From positions 744,001 to 808,000 of the forward strand of contig CBDDIP010000001.1 in assembly GCA_965229005.1 (NCBI GenBank): 64,000 nt of DNA, in the 5' to 3' direction. This stretch comes from CBDDIP01 sp965229005. Its GTDB lineage: Bacteria; Actinomycetota; Acidimicrobiia; Acidimicrobiales; Ilumatobacteraceae. The notes beneath the pieces are model-generated. The model did no database searches. It saw only the letters and a program-made list of their open reading frames with translations, and had not been told where the DNA came from. The translations under genes were made by a program, and so were the position numbers. This document shows positions 8,828-18,074 of this stretch, piece by piece. Every line of letters starts with the position of its first letter. The stretch's first letter is position 1.

Positions 8828-9439
8828 TCAGGTCGCCGGGAACGGCACCTCGAACGTCGGGTCGAACACGGCGCGGATCATCATCCACCACGCCTCGGCC
8901 AACGCATCGCGCTGCTCCGTCGTCAGGTTGGCGTCGACCAGCGTGACGCCGAGCGGGACGGACACGAACAACCGTGCCAGCGCGGACGGTTGCAACGGCG
9001 TCGAACCGAGCCCGGCCGAGATCGACTCCTCCATCAGTGAGATCCACGAGCCGATGGTCGTCTCGTTGGTGTCCTTGATGATCTCGGCCAGCTGCGGGTT
9101 GCGCATCGCCTCCACTGCTGCCCGCACGTGCGTGAGGTGCACCTCGTCGCGCTCGGCCGAGAAGATGTGGTCGACGAGGCGACGGATGCCGTCCCAGTCC
9201 TGGCTGACCGCCGACATCGCCACGTTCTGCTGGTCGTCCTCGACGAACGCCATGAAGGTGGCTCGCCACGCCGCGTCGACCAGACCCTGGCGGCTCCCGA
9301 AGTAGAAGCTGACGAGGCTCGTGCTGACGCCGAGCTCTTCCGCGATGTCGCTCATCCGCACTTCCGCGCCAATGGCAAGGCGCCGCCGCGCCGCCTCGAT
9401 CATGAGCGGCACGTAGTCCGCTCGTGCATGTCTCGCCAT
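8828..9439 (-). CDS. TetR-family transcriptional regulator
   Basis: This is a 203-aa regulator with an N-terminal helix-turn-helix (MSDIAEELGVSTSLVSFYFGSRQGLVDAAW, about residues 29-58 in two helices). The C-terminal ligand-binding half is helical and not recognisable to a ligand class. I start at ATG 9439 (MARHARADY); a TTG at 9478 would add 13 poor residues. TAGGGT lies 8 nt before this ATG, so it may be leaderless. It is convergent with the ECF sigma gene. The natural target is not obvious because no divergent partner is present. Confidence 0.85.
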   Translation of the reverse strand: MARHARADYVPLMIEAARRRLAIGAEVRMSDIAEELGVSTSLVSFYFGSRQGLVDAAWRATFMAFVEDDQQNVAMSAVSQDWDGIRRLVDHIFSAERDEVHLTHVRAAVEAMRNPQLAEIIKDTNETTIGSWISLMEESISAGLGSTPLQPSALARLFVSVPLGVTLVDANLTTEQRDALAEAWWMMIRAVFDPTFEVPFPAT

Positions 9440-9506
9440 TGCCGAGCACCCTATTCGGTGATCAACAGAGCCCGTCAAAGCCCACGTAGTGCATCTACAC
9501 CAGTGT

Positions 9507-9532
9507 CTCGGGCTCGCTCTCGCGAGCCCGAG
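9507..9532 (-). terminator. strong hairpin after the group-2 sigma gene
   Basis: A perfect 11-bp inverted repeat (CTCGGGCTCGC / GCGAGCCCGAG) with a 4-nt loop begins directly beyond the stop codon of the sigma factor gene (stop at 9533-9535). No T-run follows on the minus strand, so it is an unusual or factor-assisted terminator, or an mRNA-stabilising stem. Confidence 0.6.
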
Positions 9533-10360
9533 CTACGCAGCCAAGTCGTCGAGGGGGTGGTCGCGCATGCCGGCCAGGGCACGACCGACCAGACGGCGGG
9601 CTGCCTCGGGGGTGACGCCGAGCGCTTCGCCGACTTCGCGGAAGCTCTTCGCCTCGCCGTCGATGAACCCGAACCGGGATTCGACGGCGAACCGGGCGCG
9701 ATCGTCGAGCTCGTCGAGCAAGCTGCCGATGAGTTCGGTGCGAGCCTCGGACATCACCGCGTCTTCCGGGGAGATGTCGTTGCCGGCGACGAGATCGCCG
9801 AGCGTCGCATCGCCGTCGTCGCCCACGGACTTGTCGAGCGACACCGGCGTGGTCAGCCGGTAGAGCTCGGCGCGAGCCGCGTCGAGGTTGTCACTGTCGC
9901 CGTTGTTCGACCGCAGCGCGGCCCGAAGGTTGGCGGAGCGATCTCCGGGGATGCGGATCAGGCTGGCCTTCTGGTCGAGTGCCCGGCCGATGGCCTGGCG
10001 GATCCAGAACGTCGCGTAGGTGGAGAACTTGAAGCCGCGGCGCCAGTCGAACTTGTCGACGGCGTGCTCGAGGCCGAGGTTGCCCTCCTGGATGAGGTCG
10101 CCGAGGTCCATCCCCTGCGGGAGGGGGTAGCGCCGGGCGACGGACACCACGAGGCGGAGGTTGGAACGGATGAAGCGATCCTTGGCGTTGGCTGCAGCGG
10201 ACACTGCCCGCTTCAGCTCGACGCCGCGCTCGCCACTGGCGAGCAGCTCGCTGGCGCGGCGACCTTCCTCGATCACCTTGGAGAGCTGACGCTCGTCCTC
10301 GGCGGTCAGGAGGGGCACCTTGCCGATGTCGTTGAGGTAAAGACCAATGGAGTCGTTCAT
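9533..10360 (-). CDS. group-2 (non-essential primary-like) sigma-70 factor
   Basis: This 275-aa sigma factor carries region 1.2 (DSIGLYLNDIGKVPLLT), region 2 (FIRSNLRLVVSVARRY, LGDLIQEGNLGLEHAVDKFD, FSTYATFWIRQAIGRAL), a region 3 segment, and region 4 with FREVGEALGVTPEAARRLVGRAL. Length and motif set fit SigB/SigC-type group-2 factors of actinobacteria rather than the essential SigA, which is longer. The helix-turn-helix of region 4 reads TPEAARRL rather than the common SRERIRQIE, so promoter recognition may differ. It sits alone between a strong downstream hairpin and the divergent DUF2207 gene. Confidence 0.85.
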   Translation of the reverse strand: MNDSIGLYLNDIGKVPLLTAEDERQLSKVIEEGRRASELLASGERGVELKRAVSAAANAKDRFIRSNLRLVVSVARRYPLPQGMDLGDLIQEGNLGLEHAVDKFDWRRGFKFSTYATFWIRQAIGRALDQKASLIRIPGDRSANLRAALRSNNGDSDNLDAARAELYRLTTPVSLDKSVGDDGDATLGDLVAGNDISPEDAVMSEARTELIGSLLDELDDRARFAVESRFGFIDGEAKSFREVGEALGVTPEAARRLVGRALAGMRDHPLDDLAA

Positions 10361-10465
10361 GGCGGGTTCTGCAACACAGTTCGTCGCCCGACTGTTCCCG
10401 GATGACGACGAGGATCGACCTGGACGTGAGCAACGTCACACCCCTCCCCCAGGCAGACTGGGGTG

Positions 10466-12250
10466 ATGCGTGGACTTGGCCAGATCGGGAAGTGGCGGCA
10501 CGCCGTGGTCGGCGGTTCGGTGGCGGCGTGCGGGGTGCTGGCCGGGCTGGGCATCGTCGGCGACGATCGCGACGAGCGCTTCGACGCCAAGCTGATCATC
10601 GTCTCGCCGGACGGCGCGAACGGCGTGCGCATCCGCGAGGTCGTCGACGAGGACTTCGGCCGCTTCGAGCGACACGGCTACCAGCGAATCATCCCGAACG
10701 ACTTCGGGCGACCGACGGACATCAGCGCCTCGTCGCCGGACGCGTCGGCCACGGTGAACATCTCCGATCTCGGCAGCGACACGCGCATCCGCCTCGGCGA
10801 GGCGGACACGACCATCAACGGCCCGCACCGCTACATCCTCGACTACACGCTGCCGGACGCGCACCTGGACAGCGGCGAGCTCGCGCTCGACATCATCGGC
10901 AACGACGAGACGCTGCGCACGACGCGCTTCGAGGTGCTCGTCACCGGTTTCGATCTCTCGGCACCGACGTGCAAGGTCGGGTCGCTGGGCGACACGAGCG
11001 ACTGCGACCTGGTCGCTGACGGCAACGGCTTCCGCGTCGTGTTCGAGCCGCTGGAACCGGGTGAGGGCGTCACGATCGGCGGCACGATCACCGGCGTCAC
11101 GACACCCGCGGCTGTCGCCACGCCGCCGCTGCCCGATCGTCGGGCGTCGCGTCGTGTGCAGGTCGCGCTGGCGATGCTGCCGCTCGGCGCGCTCGGTGGT
11201 GCGGCGAGCTACTTCAGTGCCCGTCGCCGGGGTCGCAACGAGGTGTTCGGCAGCGGGGCGGCCGACGCGGCCTACGGTGATCTGCCCGCACCCGGCAGCA
11301 CCACGACGGCATTCGCCACGACCCGACTCGTCGCCGATGCCGACCTCGGGGCGATGGCCACGATCGAGTTCGTCCCGCCGAAGGGCATCGAGCCGTGGCA
11401 GGGCGCGGTGCTCATGCGCGAGCAGATCGACGACACCACCGTCTCGGCGTGGTTCTCCGGGCTCGTCGCCAAGGAGGCCATCGATCTGCAGAAGGAAGGA
11501 TCGCGGGTGACGCTCGTGCCGGGGGCGAAGCGGAACGAGCTCGACGTGAAGTCCGCTGCGCACCTCGATGCGATCCTTCATGGACGCGACGAGCTGATCC
11601 TCGGCAGCTACGACAAGGCGTTCACCGCCGAGTGGCGGTCGGTGCGCGCCGACCAGGTCGAGCAGATCGGCGAATCCGGTTGGTGGAAGCGCCTGCCGCC
11701 CGGAGCGTCCAGCGGCGGGCAGGCGCAAGCACTGGTCTTCGCCGGCGTCATCCTCGCCGTGTGCCTCGGCTTCGGGTCCGTGCTCGTCGCGGGCCTCGGG
11801 CTGTTCCGGGCGTGGCCGATGGCACTCGTGTTCGGACTCGTCGCGCCGGCAGTCATGGCGACGTTCGTGTACCGCGTGCTGCTGCCGGCGCGGTCCGGTG
11901 CGGGCTCCGCACTCGCGCTGCGCACCGAGTCGTTCCGACGGTTCCTCGAGCAGTCGGAGTCCAAGCACGTCGAGTGGGCGTGGCAGCAGGGACTGCTGCG
12001 CGAGTACAGCGCGTGGGCCGTCGCGCTCGGCGAGGCCGATGCGTGGACGCACGCGCTCGCCGGCGCCAACGTGCCGCAGTCCGCGGCGCAGTTCGCCACG
12101 ACGCCGCTGATCTTCCACTCGATGGGCTCCTCGATCGCTGCCACCCACACCACCCCGTCGAGCTCAGGCTCCTCGAGCGGCTTCTCCGGCGGGTTCTCCG
12201 GTGGCAGCGTCGGCGGCGGTGGCGGCGGAGGCAGTTCGGGCAGCTGGTGA
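10466..12250 (+). CDS. DUF2207 family membrane protein
   Basis: This 594-aa protein has an N-terminal hydrophobic segment (AVVGGSVAACGVLAGLGIV) that acts as a signal or anchor. An extracytoplasmic beta-rich domain of about 180 residues follows, then a TM helix at about residues 225-245, a cytoplasmic domain, a TM pair near 410-470 (VFAGVILAVCLGFGSVLVAG and MALVFGLVAPAVMATFVYRV), and a Ser/Gly tail of about 40 residues. This matches the DUF2207 layout, including the low-complexity C-terminus. The function of the family is unknown. An in-frame GTG at 10463 directly precedes the chosen ATG. The methyltransferase gene overlaps its stop by one base. Confidence 0.8.
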   Translation: MRGLGQIGKWRHAVVGGSVAACGVLAGLGIVGDDRDERFDAKLIIVSPDGANGVRIREVVDEDFGRFERHGYQRIIPNDFGRPTDISASSPDASATVNISDLGSDTRIRLGEADTTINGPHRYILDYTLPDAHLDSGELALDIIGNDETLRTTRFEVLVTGFDLSAPTCKVGSLGDTSDCDLVADGNGFRVVFEPLEPGEGVTIGGTITGVTTPAAVATPPLPDRRASRRVQVALAMLPLGALGGAASYFSARRRGRNEVFGSGAADAAYGDLPAPGSTTTAFATTRLVADADLGAMATIEFVPPKGIEPWQGAVLMREQIDDTTVSAWFSGLVAKEAIDLQKEGSRVTLVPGAKRNELDVKSAAHLDAILHGRDELILGSYDKAFTAEWRSVRADQVEQIGESGWWKRLPPGASSGGQAQALVFAGVILAVCLGFGSVLVAGLGLFRAWPMALVFGLVAPAVMATFVYRVLLPARSGAGSALALRTESFRRFLEQSESKHVEWAWQQGLLREYSAWAVALGEADAWTHALAGANVPQSAAQFATTPLIFHSMGSSIAATHTTPSSSGSSSGFSGGFSGGSVGGGGGGGSSGSW

Positions 12251-12828
12251 TGTCGCGCTTCGACGCCGACTACTACCGCCGCTTCTACGGCCGCCAGGGC
12301 GTGCAGGACCGCCGGCGCGTCGCCCAGATCGCGACGGCCGTGCACAGCATGTGCCAGTGGTGGGGCGTGGCCCCGCGTTCGGTGCTCGACGTCGGCGCAG
12401 GCGTCGGCATGTGGCGCGACTGGTACCGCAAGCAGCACCCGAGCGTGCGCGTGCGTTCGCTCGACATCAGCGACTACGCGTGTCGGCGGTGGGGACACGA
12501 GCAGCGCGACATCGCGGTGTGGCAGCCCGACCGGCCGAGTGACCTCGTGGTGTGCCACAGCGTGCTGCAGTACCTCGACGACGACGGTGCCTCGGCGGCG
12601 ATCGAGCACCTCGCCGCGGCGACGCGCCACGTGCTGTACCTCGAAGCGCCGACGCTCGGTGACCTCGCCGAGGTGGTCGATCCGCAGCGCACGGACATGG
12701 CCGTCAACGGACGAACCGCGGCGTGGTATCGCTCTCGCATCGAGCCCCACTTCCAGCAGGCCGGCGCCGGGCTGTGGGTCCGACGAGACACCGTGGTGCT
12801 CTTCGAGCTGGAAGCGGCAGGTCGCTGA
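12250..12828 (+). CDS. SAM-dependent methyltransferase, class I
   Basis: This is a 192-aa protein with the SAM-binding motif SVLDVGAGVGMWRDWY (about residues 40-55) and the acidic strand end VRVRSLDIS (about residues 66-74). VVCHSVLQYLDDD follows as the post-II region. These are the hallmarks of Rossmann-type methyltransferases. The start ATG shares one base with the stop of the DUF2207 gene (TGATG), so it is probably co-translated. The substrate is unknown; the family includes many small-molecule enzymes. Confidence 0.8.
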   Translation: MSRFDADYYRRFYGRQGVQDRRRVAQIATAVHSMCQWWGVAPRSVLDVGAGVGMWRDWYRKQHPSVRVRSLDISDYACRRWGHEQRDIAVWQPDRPSDLVVCHSVLQYLDDDGASAAIEHLAAATRHVLYLEAPTLGDLAEVVDPQRTDMAVNGRTAAWYRSRIEPHFQQAGAGLWVRRDTVVLFELEAAGR

Positions 12829-12838
12829 GAGCAAGCGG

Positions 12839-12844
12839 TACTCT
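12839..12844 (+). promoter_or_regulatory. -10 box for the Pr6Pr-like gene
   Basis: TACTCT is 6 nt before the ATG at 12851. Together with the lack of an SD this suggests a separate leaderless transcript starting here. Confidence 0.45.
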
Positions 12845-12850
12845 CCCGTC

Positions 12851-13528
12851 ATGACGGGCAACGGGGTGATCAACGACAAGAACGCGCGGGGGTTCTTCGG
12901 ACTGACGTCGGCGGTGGTCACCGTCGGCCTGGTCGTGCAGCTGATCCTCTCGATCAACAAGGAAGGTGGCCGGTTCGACACCGTGCCGGAGAAGGTCCTC
13001 AACTTCTTCTCCTTCTTCACCGTGCAATCCAACATCTCGGTGGCGATCACCACGGGACTGCTCGCCGTCTCGTTGCACCGGTCCTCGACGGTGTTTCGCG
13101 TCTTCCGCCTCGTGGCGATGGTGTGCATCGCGGTGACGGGCGTGGTGTTCCACCTCGCGCTGGCCGACCTGCAGGAGCTGACCGGGTGGGACCTCTTCTG
13201 CGACACGATCCTGCACACCATCTCGCCGATCATCACCGTGCTCGGTTGGGCCGTGTTCGGACCTCGCGGCCGGTTGAACAACCGCATCGTCACATTGGCG
13301 GTGATCCCTCCCGTGTGCTGGCTCGGCTACGCGTTCATCTACGGAGCGCTGCAGACGGACGTGAACGGCGTCCACTACTACGCCTACCCCTTCATGGACG
13401 TGACGATCCACGGCTACGCGGTGTCGATCTTCCGCTGCGCGATCGTCGCTCTGTTGTTCCTGGCGATCGCCTTCGGCGCGAAGGCGCTCGACCCGAAGCT
13501 GCCCGGTGTTCAGGCGGCGGACGCGTAG
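12851..13528 (+). CDS. Pr6Pr-family six-helix membrane protein
   Basis: This 225-aa integral membrane protein has about six hydrophobic helices (examples: SAVVTVGLVVQLILSI, VAMVCIAVTGVVFHLAL, CAIVALLFLAIAFGA). The motif FFSFFTVQSNIS in the second loop is typical of the Pr6Pr (FAR-17a/AIG1-related) group. Its role is unknown. The last 19 bp overlap the convergent IniC-like gene. The -10 box upstream suggests its own promoter rather than read-through from the methyltransferase gene. Confidence 0.75.
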   Translation: MTGNGVINDKNARGFFGLTSAVVTVGLVVQLILSINKEGGRFDTVPEKVLNFFSFFTVQSNISVAITTGLLAVSLHRSSTVFRVFRLVAMVCIAVTGVVFHLALADLQELTGWDLFCDTILHTISPIITVLGWAVFGPRGRLNNRIVTLAVIPPVCWLGYAFIYGALQTDVNGVHYYAYPFMDVTIHGYAVSIFRCAIVALLFLAIAFGAKALDPKLPGVQAADA

Positions 13529-14991
13529 ATCTGCTCGAAGGTGCGCGTGACGATGTCGCACACCTCGACCAGCATCGGTGACGCCAGTGGGTCGCCGGCC
13601 ATCGTGCGCCACCGCGAGATGCCGGCGAGCGCAGCGTCGCGAACCTCGTCGGGCGACGCGCTCGGCGACAGGCCCATCGCCTGTTGCGCGGTCTGACCGT
13701 CCAGCAGGCGCACGAGCTCGGCGCGCTCTGCCGGCGGCACCACAACCGCGCCGGAGCGCACCAGGTGCTCAGCGCGCACCTGTGCGAACTGCACGGTGGT
13801 GGCCTCCAACCGCTCCAGCTGACGATCGATGTCGGCGGCCAGTTCCGGCGCCGAGGACTCCAGGCCGCGCACGATCGATCGCAGCGCGGCGAGACCGGTA
13901 CGCGCCTGGAGCACGCGGGCCCGCGGCATGAAGTGCTGGGCGATCAGCTGACGCAAGCCCGTCAATCCGGAGGCCTGCACGAGCACCGGGCCGAGGGCGG
14001 CGGCGGTGTTGGCCCGCCCGGCCTGGATCTCGCGGATCGACATCCGCACACCGAACATGCCGAGCCGGTCGAGCAGACTCCGGCGCAGCTCGGCGGTCAG
14101 CTGACTTGCGGACACCTCGCAGAACTGGTCGGCCGACATCAGCATGCGCGTCAAGGTCTCCTCATCGGTGGCGGCCAAGGTGCGCAGCGACGCCACCTCG
14201 TCCTCGCGCAGCGTCAGCCCGGTCTCGGCCAGCAGGCCCGCCAGCGGCACGACCGCGGCGCACAGGCCCCGCAGCTGCGGGTCGCTCTCGTAGCGCTTGG
14301 CGATCTTCGCCGAGGACTCCATGGCATCCAGCCGACCGGCGCCGATCTCGTCGGCGCGACTGAGCACGGCGACCGCGTTGACCGGTGAGGCTGCGGTGAC
14401 GGTGCGGTCCATGAACGCATCGAGGAAGGCGACGTCGCTGCTGTGCGCGTGTCGCATCAGGTACACGACCGCATCGGCGTCGCTCGGCTTCTCGCCGTCG
14501 TGCTCGAGAAACTCACGGGTCCGGCGCGAGTTCTCGTCGTTGATGCTCGCCAACCCGGGCGTGTCGATCAACGTGATCGTCTCCAGCGTGGACGTCGGCC
14601 AGGACACGTCGAGCAGCTCGATGTCGCGCTCGCTGAGCGCGCCGAGCTTGATGTCCAGCGAGCCACCGCCGCGCGTGAACGCCAGCTGCTGCGACGAACC
14701 GTCCTTCAACCGGGCCTGCACGTCGTAGCCCGAGCCGCGGTGGTATCGGCTCACGATGCGGGTGCACTCGCCCGCGTCCGTCGGTGCGAGGCGCTCGCCG
14801 ACCAATGCGTTGAGCAGCGTGCTCTTGCCGGCCTTCACGCGCCCCGCGATGGCCACGCGCAGCGGGCCGCTCATCCGGTCGACGACGGCTTGCGCCTGCT
14901 CGCGGACGGCCGCCGTGGGCGCCTTGCCGACGAGGCTGCGCGCCAGGTCGAGCACCTGGTTGGAAACGCCCATCCCGTCGAACGCGCTCAT
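13510..14991 (-). CDS. IniC-like dynamin-family GTPase
   Basis: This 493-aa GTPase has P-loop GRVKAGKSTLLNALVG (about residues 50-65), switch-II motif LIDTPGLAS (about 140) and the base-specificity region AVLSRADE (about 210). A long helical C-terminal half follows, as in bacterial dynamin-like proteins. Length, order and pairing with a second dynamin-like gene match IniC of the mycobacterial iniBAC operon. There the pair acts at the membrane and is induced by cell-wall inhibitors. Its ATG overlaps the stop of the IniA-like gene. I infer a membrane-remodelling role; the partner relation with IniA-like is by analogy. It is the last gene of the iniB-like operon. Confidence 0.78.
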   Translation of the reverse strand: MSAFDGMGVSNQVLDLARSLVGKAPTAAVREQAQAVVDRMSGPLRVAIAGRVKAGKSTLLNALVGERLAPTDAGECTRIVSRYHRGSGYDVQARLKDGSSQQLAFTRGGGSLDIKLGALSERDIELLDVSWPTSTLETITLIDTPGLASINDENSRRTREFLEHDGEKPSDADAVVYLMRHAHSSDVAFLDAFMDRTVTAASPVNAVAVLSRADEIGAGRLDAMESSAKIAKRYESDPQLRGLCAAVVPLAGLLAETGLTLREDEVASLRTLAATDEETLTRMLMSADQFCEVSASQLTAELRRSLLDRLGMFGVRMSIREIQAGRANTAAALGPVLVQASGLTGLRQLIAQHFMPRARVLQARTGLAALRSIVRGLESSAPELAADIDRQLERLEATTVQFAQVRAEHLVRSGAVVVPPAERAELVRLLDGQTAQQAMGLSPSASPDEVRDAALAGISRWRTMAGDPLASPMLVEVCDIVTRTFEQIYASAA

Positions 14992-16841
14992 GCTGCGACC
15001 CGGTCGAGCGCGGCCCCGATGGCGCCGAGGCTCTTCAACGAGGCGTCGATCTGCCCGGCGCGCACCTGCTTCTCCTGCGCCGATCGTTGCCCGTCGGCCT
15101 GGGCCCGCTGCGCCGTCTCGGTGTACGTGCGGATGAGCTCGGCGATGCGATCGCCGAACTCGTCGCGCAGATCGCGCTGGATGTCGCGGATCAGGCTGCC
15201 GATCTGGTTGCCCATCTCGAACTGCACGTCGTCGAGGAATTGGCGCACCTGCCCGCGCGCCGCCTGACGACGCGCCATCACCTTGCGCTTGCGGTCGTCG
15301 GCCAGGCCCATGCTGCCGAACAGCGCGCCGATGCCGAGCAGCACCGGGTTCGACGCCAGCAGCACACCGGCCGCGGCCGGCAGGAAGTTGCCGAGCATGC
15401 CGAACATGTAGATGCCGCCTTGCGCGCCGCGGATGGTGGTGACGGTGGTGCCGAACATCTTCTTGCTGTGCGAGCCGTCCTGATCGAGGCTCTTGCCCTG
15501 CCACATCTCGGTGACGTCGAAGTCGTTGCCGATGACCGTGTGCTCGGCGAGTTGCAGGTGCTCGTCGCTCAGCAGCTCGACCACCTCGGCGCGCACGTCG
15601 TTGCGACCCTGCTCGAGGTCGACGAAGGCCTGGGTGACCTCCTCGGCCACCGACGCCTGCACGTAGCGGGCGAGGTCGTCCCACTCGTCGCCCTTCGACA
15701 GCAGTTCGATGCGCTCGTCCATGAGCCGCGAGATGGTGCGGATGGCCCCGCGGAAGCGGTAGTTGACGTTGTTGGACAGGTCGCTGACGCGATCGCCGAC
15801 GAGCACGTTCCACTTCGCCGCCGGACCGCGCAGGTGCTCCAGCCGCGCCTTCGCCTGGTCGAGCGCAGCCAGCGATGCCTTCGCGCCCGCGGGGTCGGCG
15901 AGGATCGCCTTCTCCGCCTGCAGGCCGGCGGTGACCTGACCGATGATCGACACCGCGTCGGCCACCGAGCGCTTCGTCGCGGTCGCCTTGGCCGGCGCGA
16001 CGACGTCGTCGCCGAGGTGCTTGACCACCTCGGGCACGTGGCTGAGATCGTTGAGGCTGCGGTCCTTGCGGGTCAACGCCTCGGTGCGCAACGCGCTGCT
16101 GACCGACACCATGGGAACAGTCGCGCCGGCGCGCTCGAGGTGGCCGCGGTTGAGGTCCATGATCCGCTGCCAGTTCGGGAAGAGGTCGATCTTCGTCTGT
16201 GCGAACAGCACGGTCGGGCACAGCTCGGTGGCACGGCGAAGGAAGTCGACTTCGGGAGCGCTGAGCTCGGCCGAGGCGTCGCTGGCGAAGATCAGGCCGT
16301 CGGCGAACGGGAGGAAGCTCAACGTCGCTGCGGCGTGGCCGGCACCGAGGCCGCCCATGCCAGGCGTGTCGACGATGACGAGCCCCTGCTTCAGCAGCGG
16401 GCTGGGCACCGAGATCTCGACGCGCTCGACCCCCTTCTCGTTGCCGGGGTTGCCGGCCTCGCTCACCCAGTCGTGCACGTTGGCGATGGCGATCGGCTCC
16501 ATCAGGGGCTTGTCCGCGGCGTTGCCCGAGCCGGGCTTGCGGCGCACCACCGCGCCGGGTTGGTCGCCGAAGCGGACGAGCGTGATGGCCGAGGTGGCCA
16601 GGTCGTCGTCGACCGGGCACACCGCCTGGCCGAGGAGTGCGTTGATCAACGAGCTCTTGCCCTGCTTGAACTCACCGACGACGCACACGATGGTCGACGG
16701 TCGGCGCAGCCGCGCCGCGGCGATGTTCGCCCGTTGGGCGAGATCGGTTCGGCCCTGCTGCTGCAGCACGTTCACGAGCTCGAGGATCAGGCCGTCTGGG
16801 CTGGGCGGTGCAGCAGCAGGCTGCGGGGTCGTGTCACTCAT
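14988..16841 (-). CDS. IniA-like dynamin-family GTPase
   Basis: This 617-aa protein carries G1 GEFKQGKSSLINALLG (about residues 56-71), G3 VDTPGMGG (about 158), G4 AQTKID (about 217) and a helical stalk. A hydrophobic patch near residues 460-490 (GMLGNFLPAAAGVLLAS, then PVLLGIGALFG) could be the membrane-binding tip. Bacterial dynamin-like proteins hydrolyse GTP to bend or cut membranes. The size and position between an IniB-like and an IniC-like gene match mycobacterial IniA. The start overlaps the stop of the IniB-like gene (ATGA) and its own stop overlaps the IniC-like start. The three genes are thus one translationally coupled operon. Confidence 0.8.
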   Translation of the reverse strand: MSDTTPQPAAAPPSPDGLILELVNVLQQQGRTDLAQRANIAAARLRRPSTIVCVVGEFKQGKSSLINALLGQAVCPVDDDLATSAITLVRFGDQPGAVVRRKPGSGNAADKPLMEPIAIANVHDWVSEAGNPGNEKGVERVEISVPSPLLKQGLVIVDTPGMGGLGAGHAAATLSFLPFADGLIFASDASAELSAPEVDFLRRATELCPTVLFAQTKIDLFPNWQRIMDLNRGHLERAGATVPMVSVSSALRTEALTRKDRSLNDLSHVPEVVKHLGDDVVAPAKATATKRSVADAVSIIGQVTAGLQAEKAILADPAGAKASLAALDQAKARLEHLRGPAAKWNVLVGDRVSDLSNNVNYRFRGAIRTISRLMDERIELLSKGDEWDDLARYVQASVAEEVTQAFVDLEQGRNDVRAEVVELLSDEHLQLAEHTVIGNDFDVTEMWQGKSLDQDGSHSKKMFGTTVTTIRGAQGGIYMFGMLGNFLPAAAGVLLASNPVLLGIGALFGSMGLADDRKRKVMARRQAARGQVRQFLDDVQFEMGNQIGSLIRDIQRDLRDEFGDRIAELIRTYTETAQRAQADGQRSAQEKQVRAGQIDASLKSLGAIGAALDRVAA

Positions 16842-17950
16842 CCGTCGACATCATCGCCGATGTCGCTCCAGACGTCATCGGCGGACGCCTCGGTGAGCTC
16901 AGCTCCGACCACGTCGCTGGTGAACGAGTCGAAGCTGTTGTCCTCGACCAACTGGCCGACGGCGTCCACCTGCTGGGCCACGCCACCGTCACTGCCGTCC
17001 AGATCGGCGAGCACGTCGCTGAGGTCCCCGCTCGCGGCGAGATCGGAGACGGTGTCGGTGACCTGTGCGAAGACGACGTCGGGCGGATCGTCGAGGCCGC
17101 CATCCAGCCCATCGTCGAATCCAGTGTCATCCGGCGGCGCGTCGGTGCCGAGCGCATCCGAGCCGAGGTCGAGGAACGCCACCGTGTCCAACTGCTCGAG
17201 GTCGGTGGCGATGGCCTGGTCGAGCTCCCCGGCGCCGGCGAACGTGCCGGGAACGCCGTCGAAGTCGCTCGCCGTCGGGTCGTCGTCACCGGCGCCACCG
17301 AACAGGTTGACCTCGACGTCGGGGTGGAAGCCGGGCAGGACGCCCTGCAACTCGCCGCCGATCGAGATGCCTCCGTCGGGGGCGACGTCGATGTGGCCCT
17401 CGACGAACGGCAGCGGACCGAAGTCGATCCCGGCCGAACCGCCGACATGGAAGCCGTCGTCATCGTCGAAGGTCGCCGAGCCGCTGGCGACGCCGAGGTT
17501 GAACCCGCCGCCGGTGCTGATCCCGTCGCTGCCGACCGAGGTCGCGCCGTGCACGACGCCGAAGTTGAAGCCGCCGTCGGCGCCGAAGCCGTCCTGGCCG
17601 AAGTTGACCCCGGCGTGGGTGACGCCGAGGTTGATGCCGGCGCTGAAGTTGCCGTTGTCGTAGTCGACGTCGACGGCGCCGTGGGTGACCCAGTCGACCG
17701 TGTCGAAGACGTAGTCGTCGATGACGTTGAGCGTCGCTCCGCCCATGCCGGCCACGACGCCCTCGGCACCCTGGAGCACACCGAACACGCCGCCACCGAG
17801 TCCCTGCGCCACGTCGAGTGCATCGCCCATGGCGTTGCCGGCAGCGTTCACCGCGCCCTGCACCGCGCCCTCGGCGGCGTCCACCGCACCACCCACGACG
17901 GTGTCGACGACATCGGTGGCCGAGTCCCAAGCATCAGACAGCCATCCCAT
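16838..17950 (-). CDS. IniB-like Gly/Ala/Asp-rich protein
   Basis: This 370-aa low-complexity protein begins MGWLSDAWDSATDVVDTVVG, then has alanine-rich amphipathic stretches. From about residue 115 to 230 it has imperfect glycine repeats of the type GGFNFGVVHG / GGFNLGVASG / AGINLGVTHAG, and it ends in an acidic tail. There is no signal peptide or clear TM helix. Sequence type, position at the head of a dynamin pair, and size class match IniB of mycobacteria, whose function is unknown. An SD (AAGGGG) lies 8 nt before the ATG. Its promoter region carries the shared palindrome 60 bp upstream. The repeats could form a stacked beta structure; that is inference. Confidence 0.7.
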   Translation of the reverse strand: MGWLSDAWDSATDVVDTVVGGAVDAAEGAVQGAVNAAGNAMGDALDVAQGLGGGVFGVLQGAEGVVAGMGGATLNVIDDYVFDTVDWVTHGAVDVDYDNGNFSAGINLGVTHAGVNFGQDGFGADGGFNFGVVHGATSVGSDGISTGGGFNLGVASGSATFDDDDGFHVGGSAGIDFGPLPFVEGHIDVAPDGGISIGGELQGVLPGFHPDVEVNLFGGAGDDDPTASDFDGVPGTFAGAGELDQAIATDLEQLDTVAFLDLGSDALGTDAPPDDTGFDDGLDGGLDDPPDVVFAQVTDTVSDLAASGDLSDVLADLDGSDGGVAQQVDAVGQLVEDNSFDSFTSDVVGAELTEASADDVWSDIGDDVDG

Positions 17951-18009
17951 GGCGTGTCCCCTTTCGTTCGTTCTTGATGGACATTGTGAAGACGGCCGCG
18001 CTGCGCGGC

Positions 18010-18027
18010 ACCGGGAGCATTCCCGGT
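18010..18027. promoter_or_regulatory. shared palindromic operator, copy 1
   Basis: ACCGGGA-GCAT-TCCCGGT is a perfect 7-bp inverted repeat with a 4-bp spacer. It lies between the divergent IniB-like (start 17950) and LpqN-like (start 18075) genes, 59 bp from the former and 47 bp from the latter. The same element occurs at 21349 and 25808, and I saw no other copy in the window. I infer a binding site for a dimeric regulator, most likely the LuxR protein encoded at 21609-23876. Confidence 0.75.
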
Positions 18028-18074
18028 TGGGCCCCGCATCGCCGCGGAACCTCGGTGCGGTACGTTGTATCGCC

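Noticed and set aside
10436..12148. 570-codon open frame on the minus strand opposite the DUF2207 gene
   Set aside because: It has shadow-type Arg/Ala/Asp composition, no motif, and no start signal. The plus-strand protein has coherent TM and domain layout.
12160..12245. low-complexity G/C repeat-like stretch
   Set aside because: It encodes the Ser/Gly tail that DUF2207 proteins normally have, so it is coding and not a separate repeat element.
15087..17663. 858-codon open frame on the plus strand opposite the IniA/IniB-like genes
   Set aside because: It is an antisense shadow caused by GC-rich codons. Its translation is Val/Ala/Arg/Glu-rich without domains, while the minus-strand frames have clear GTPase motifs.
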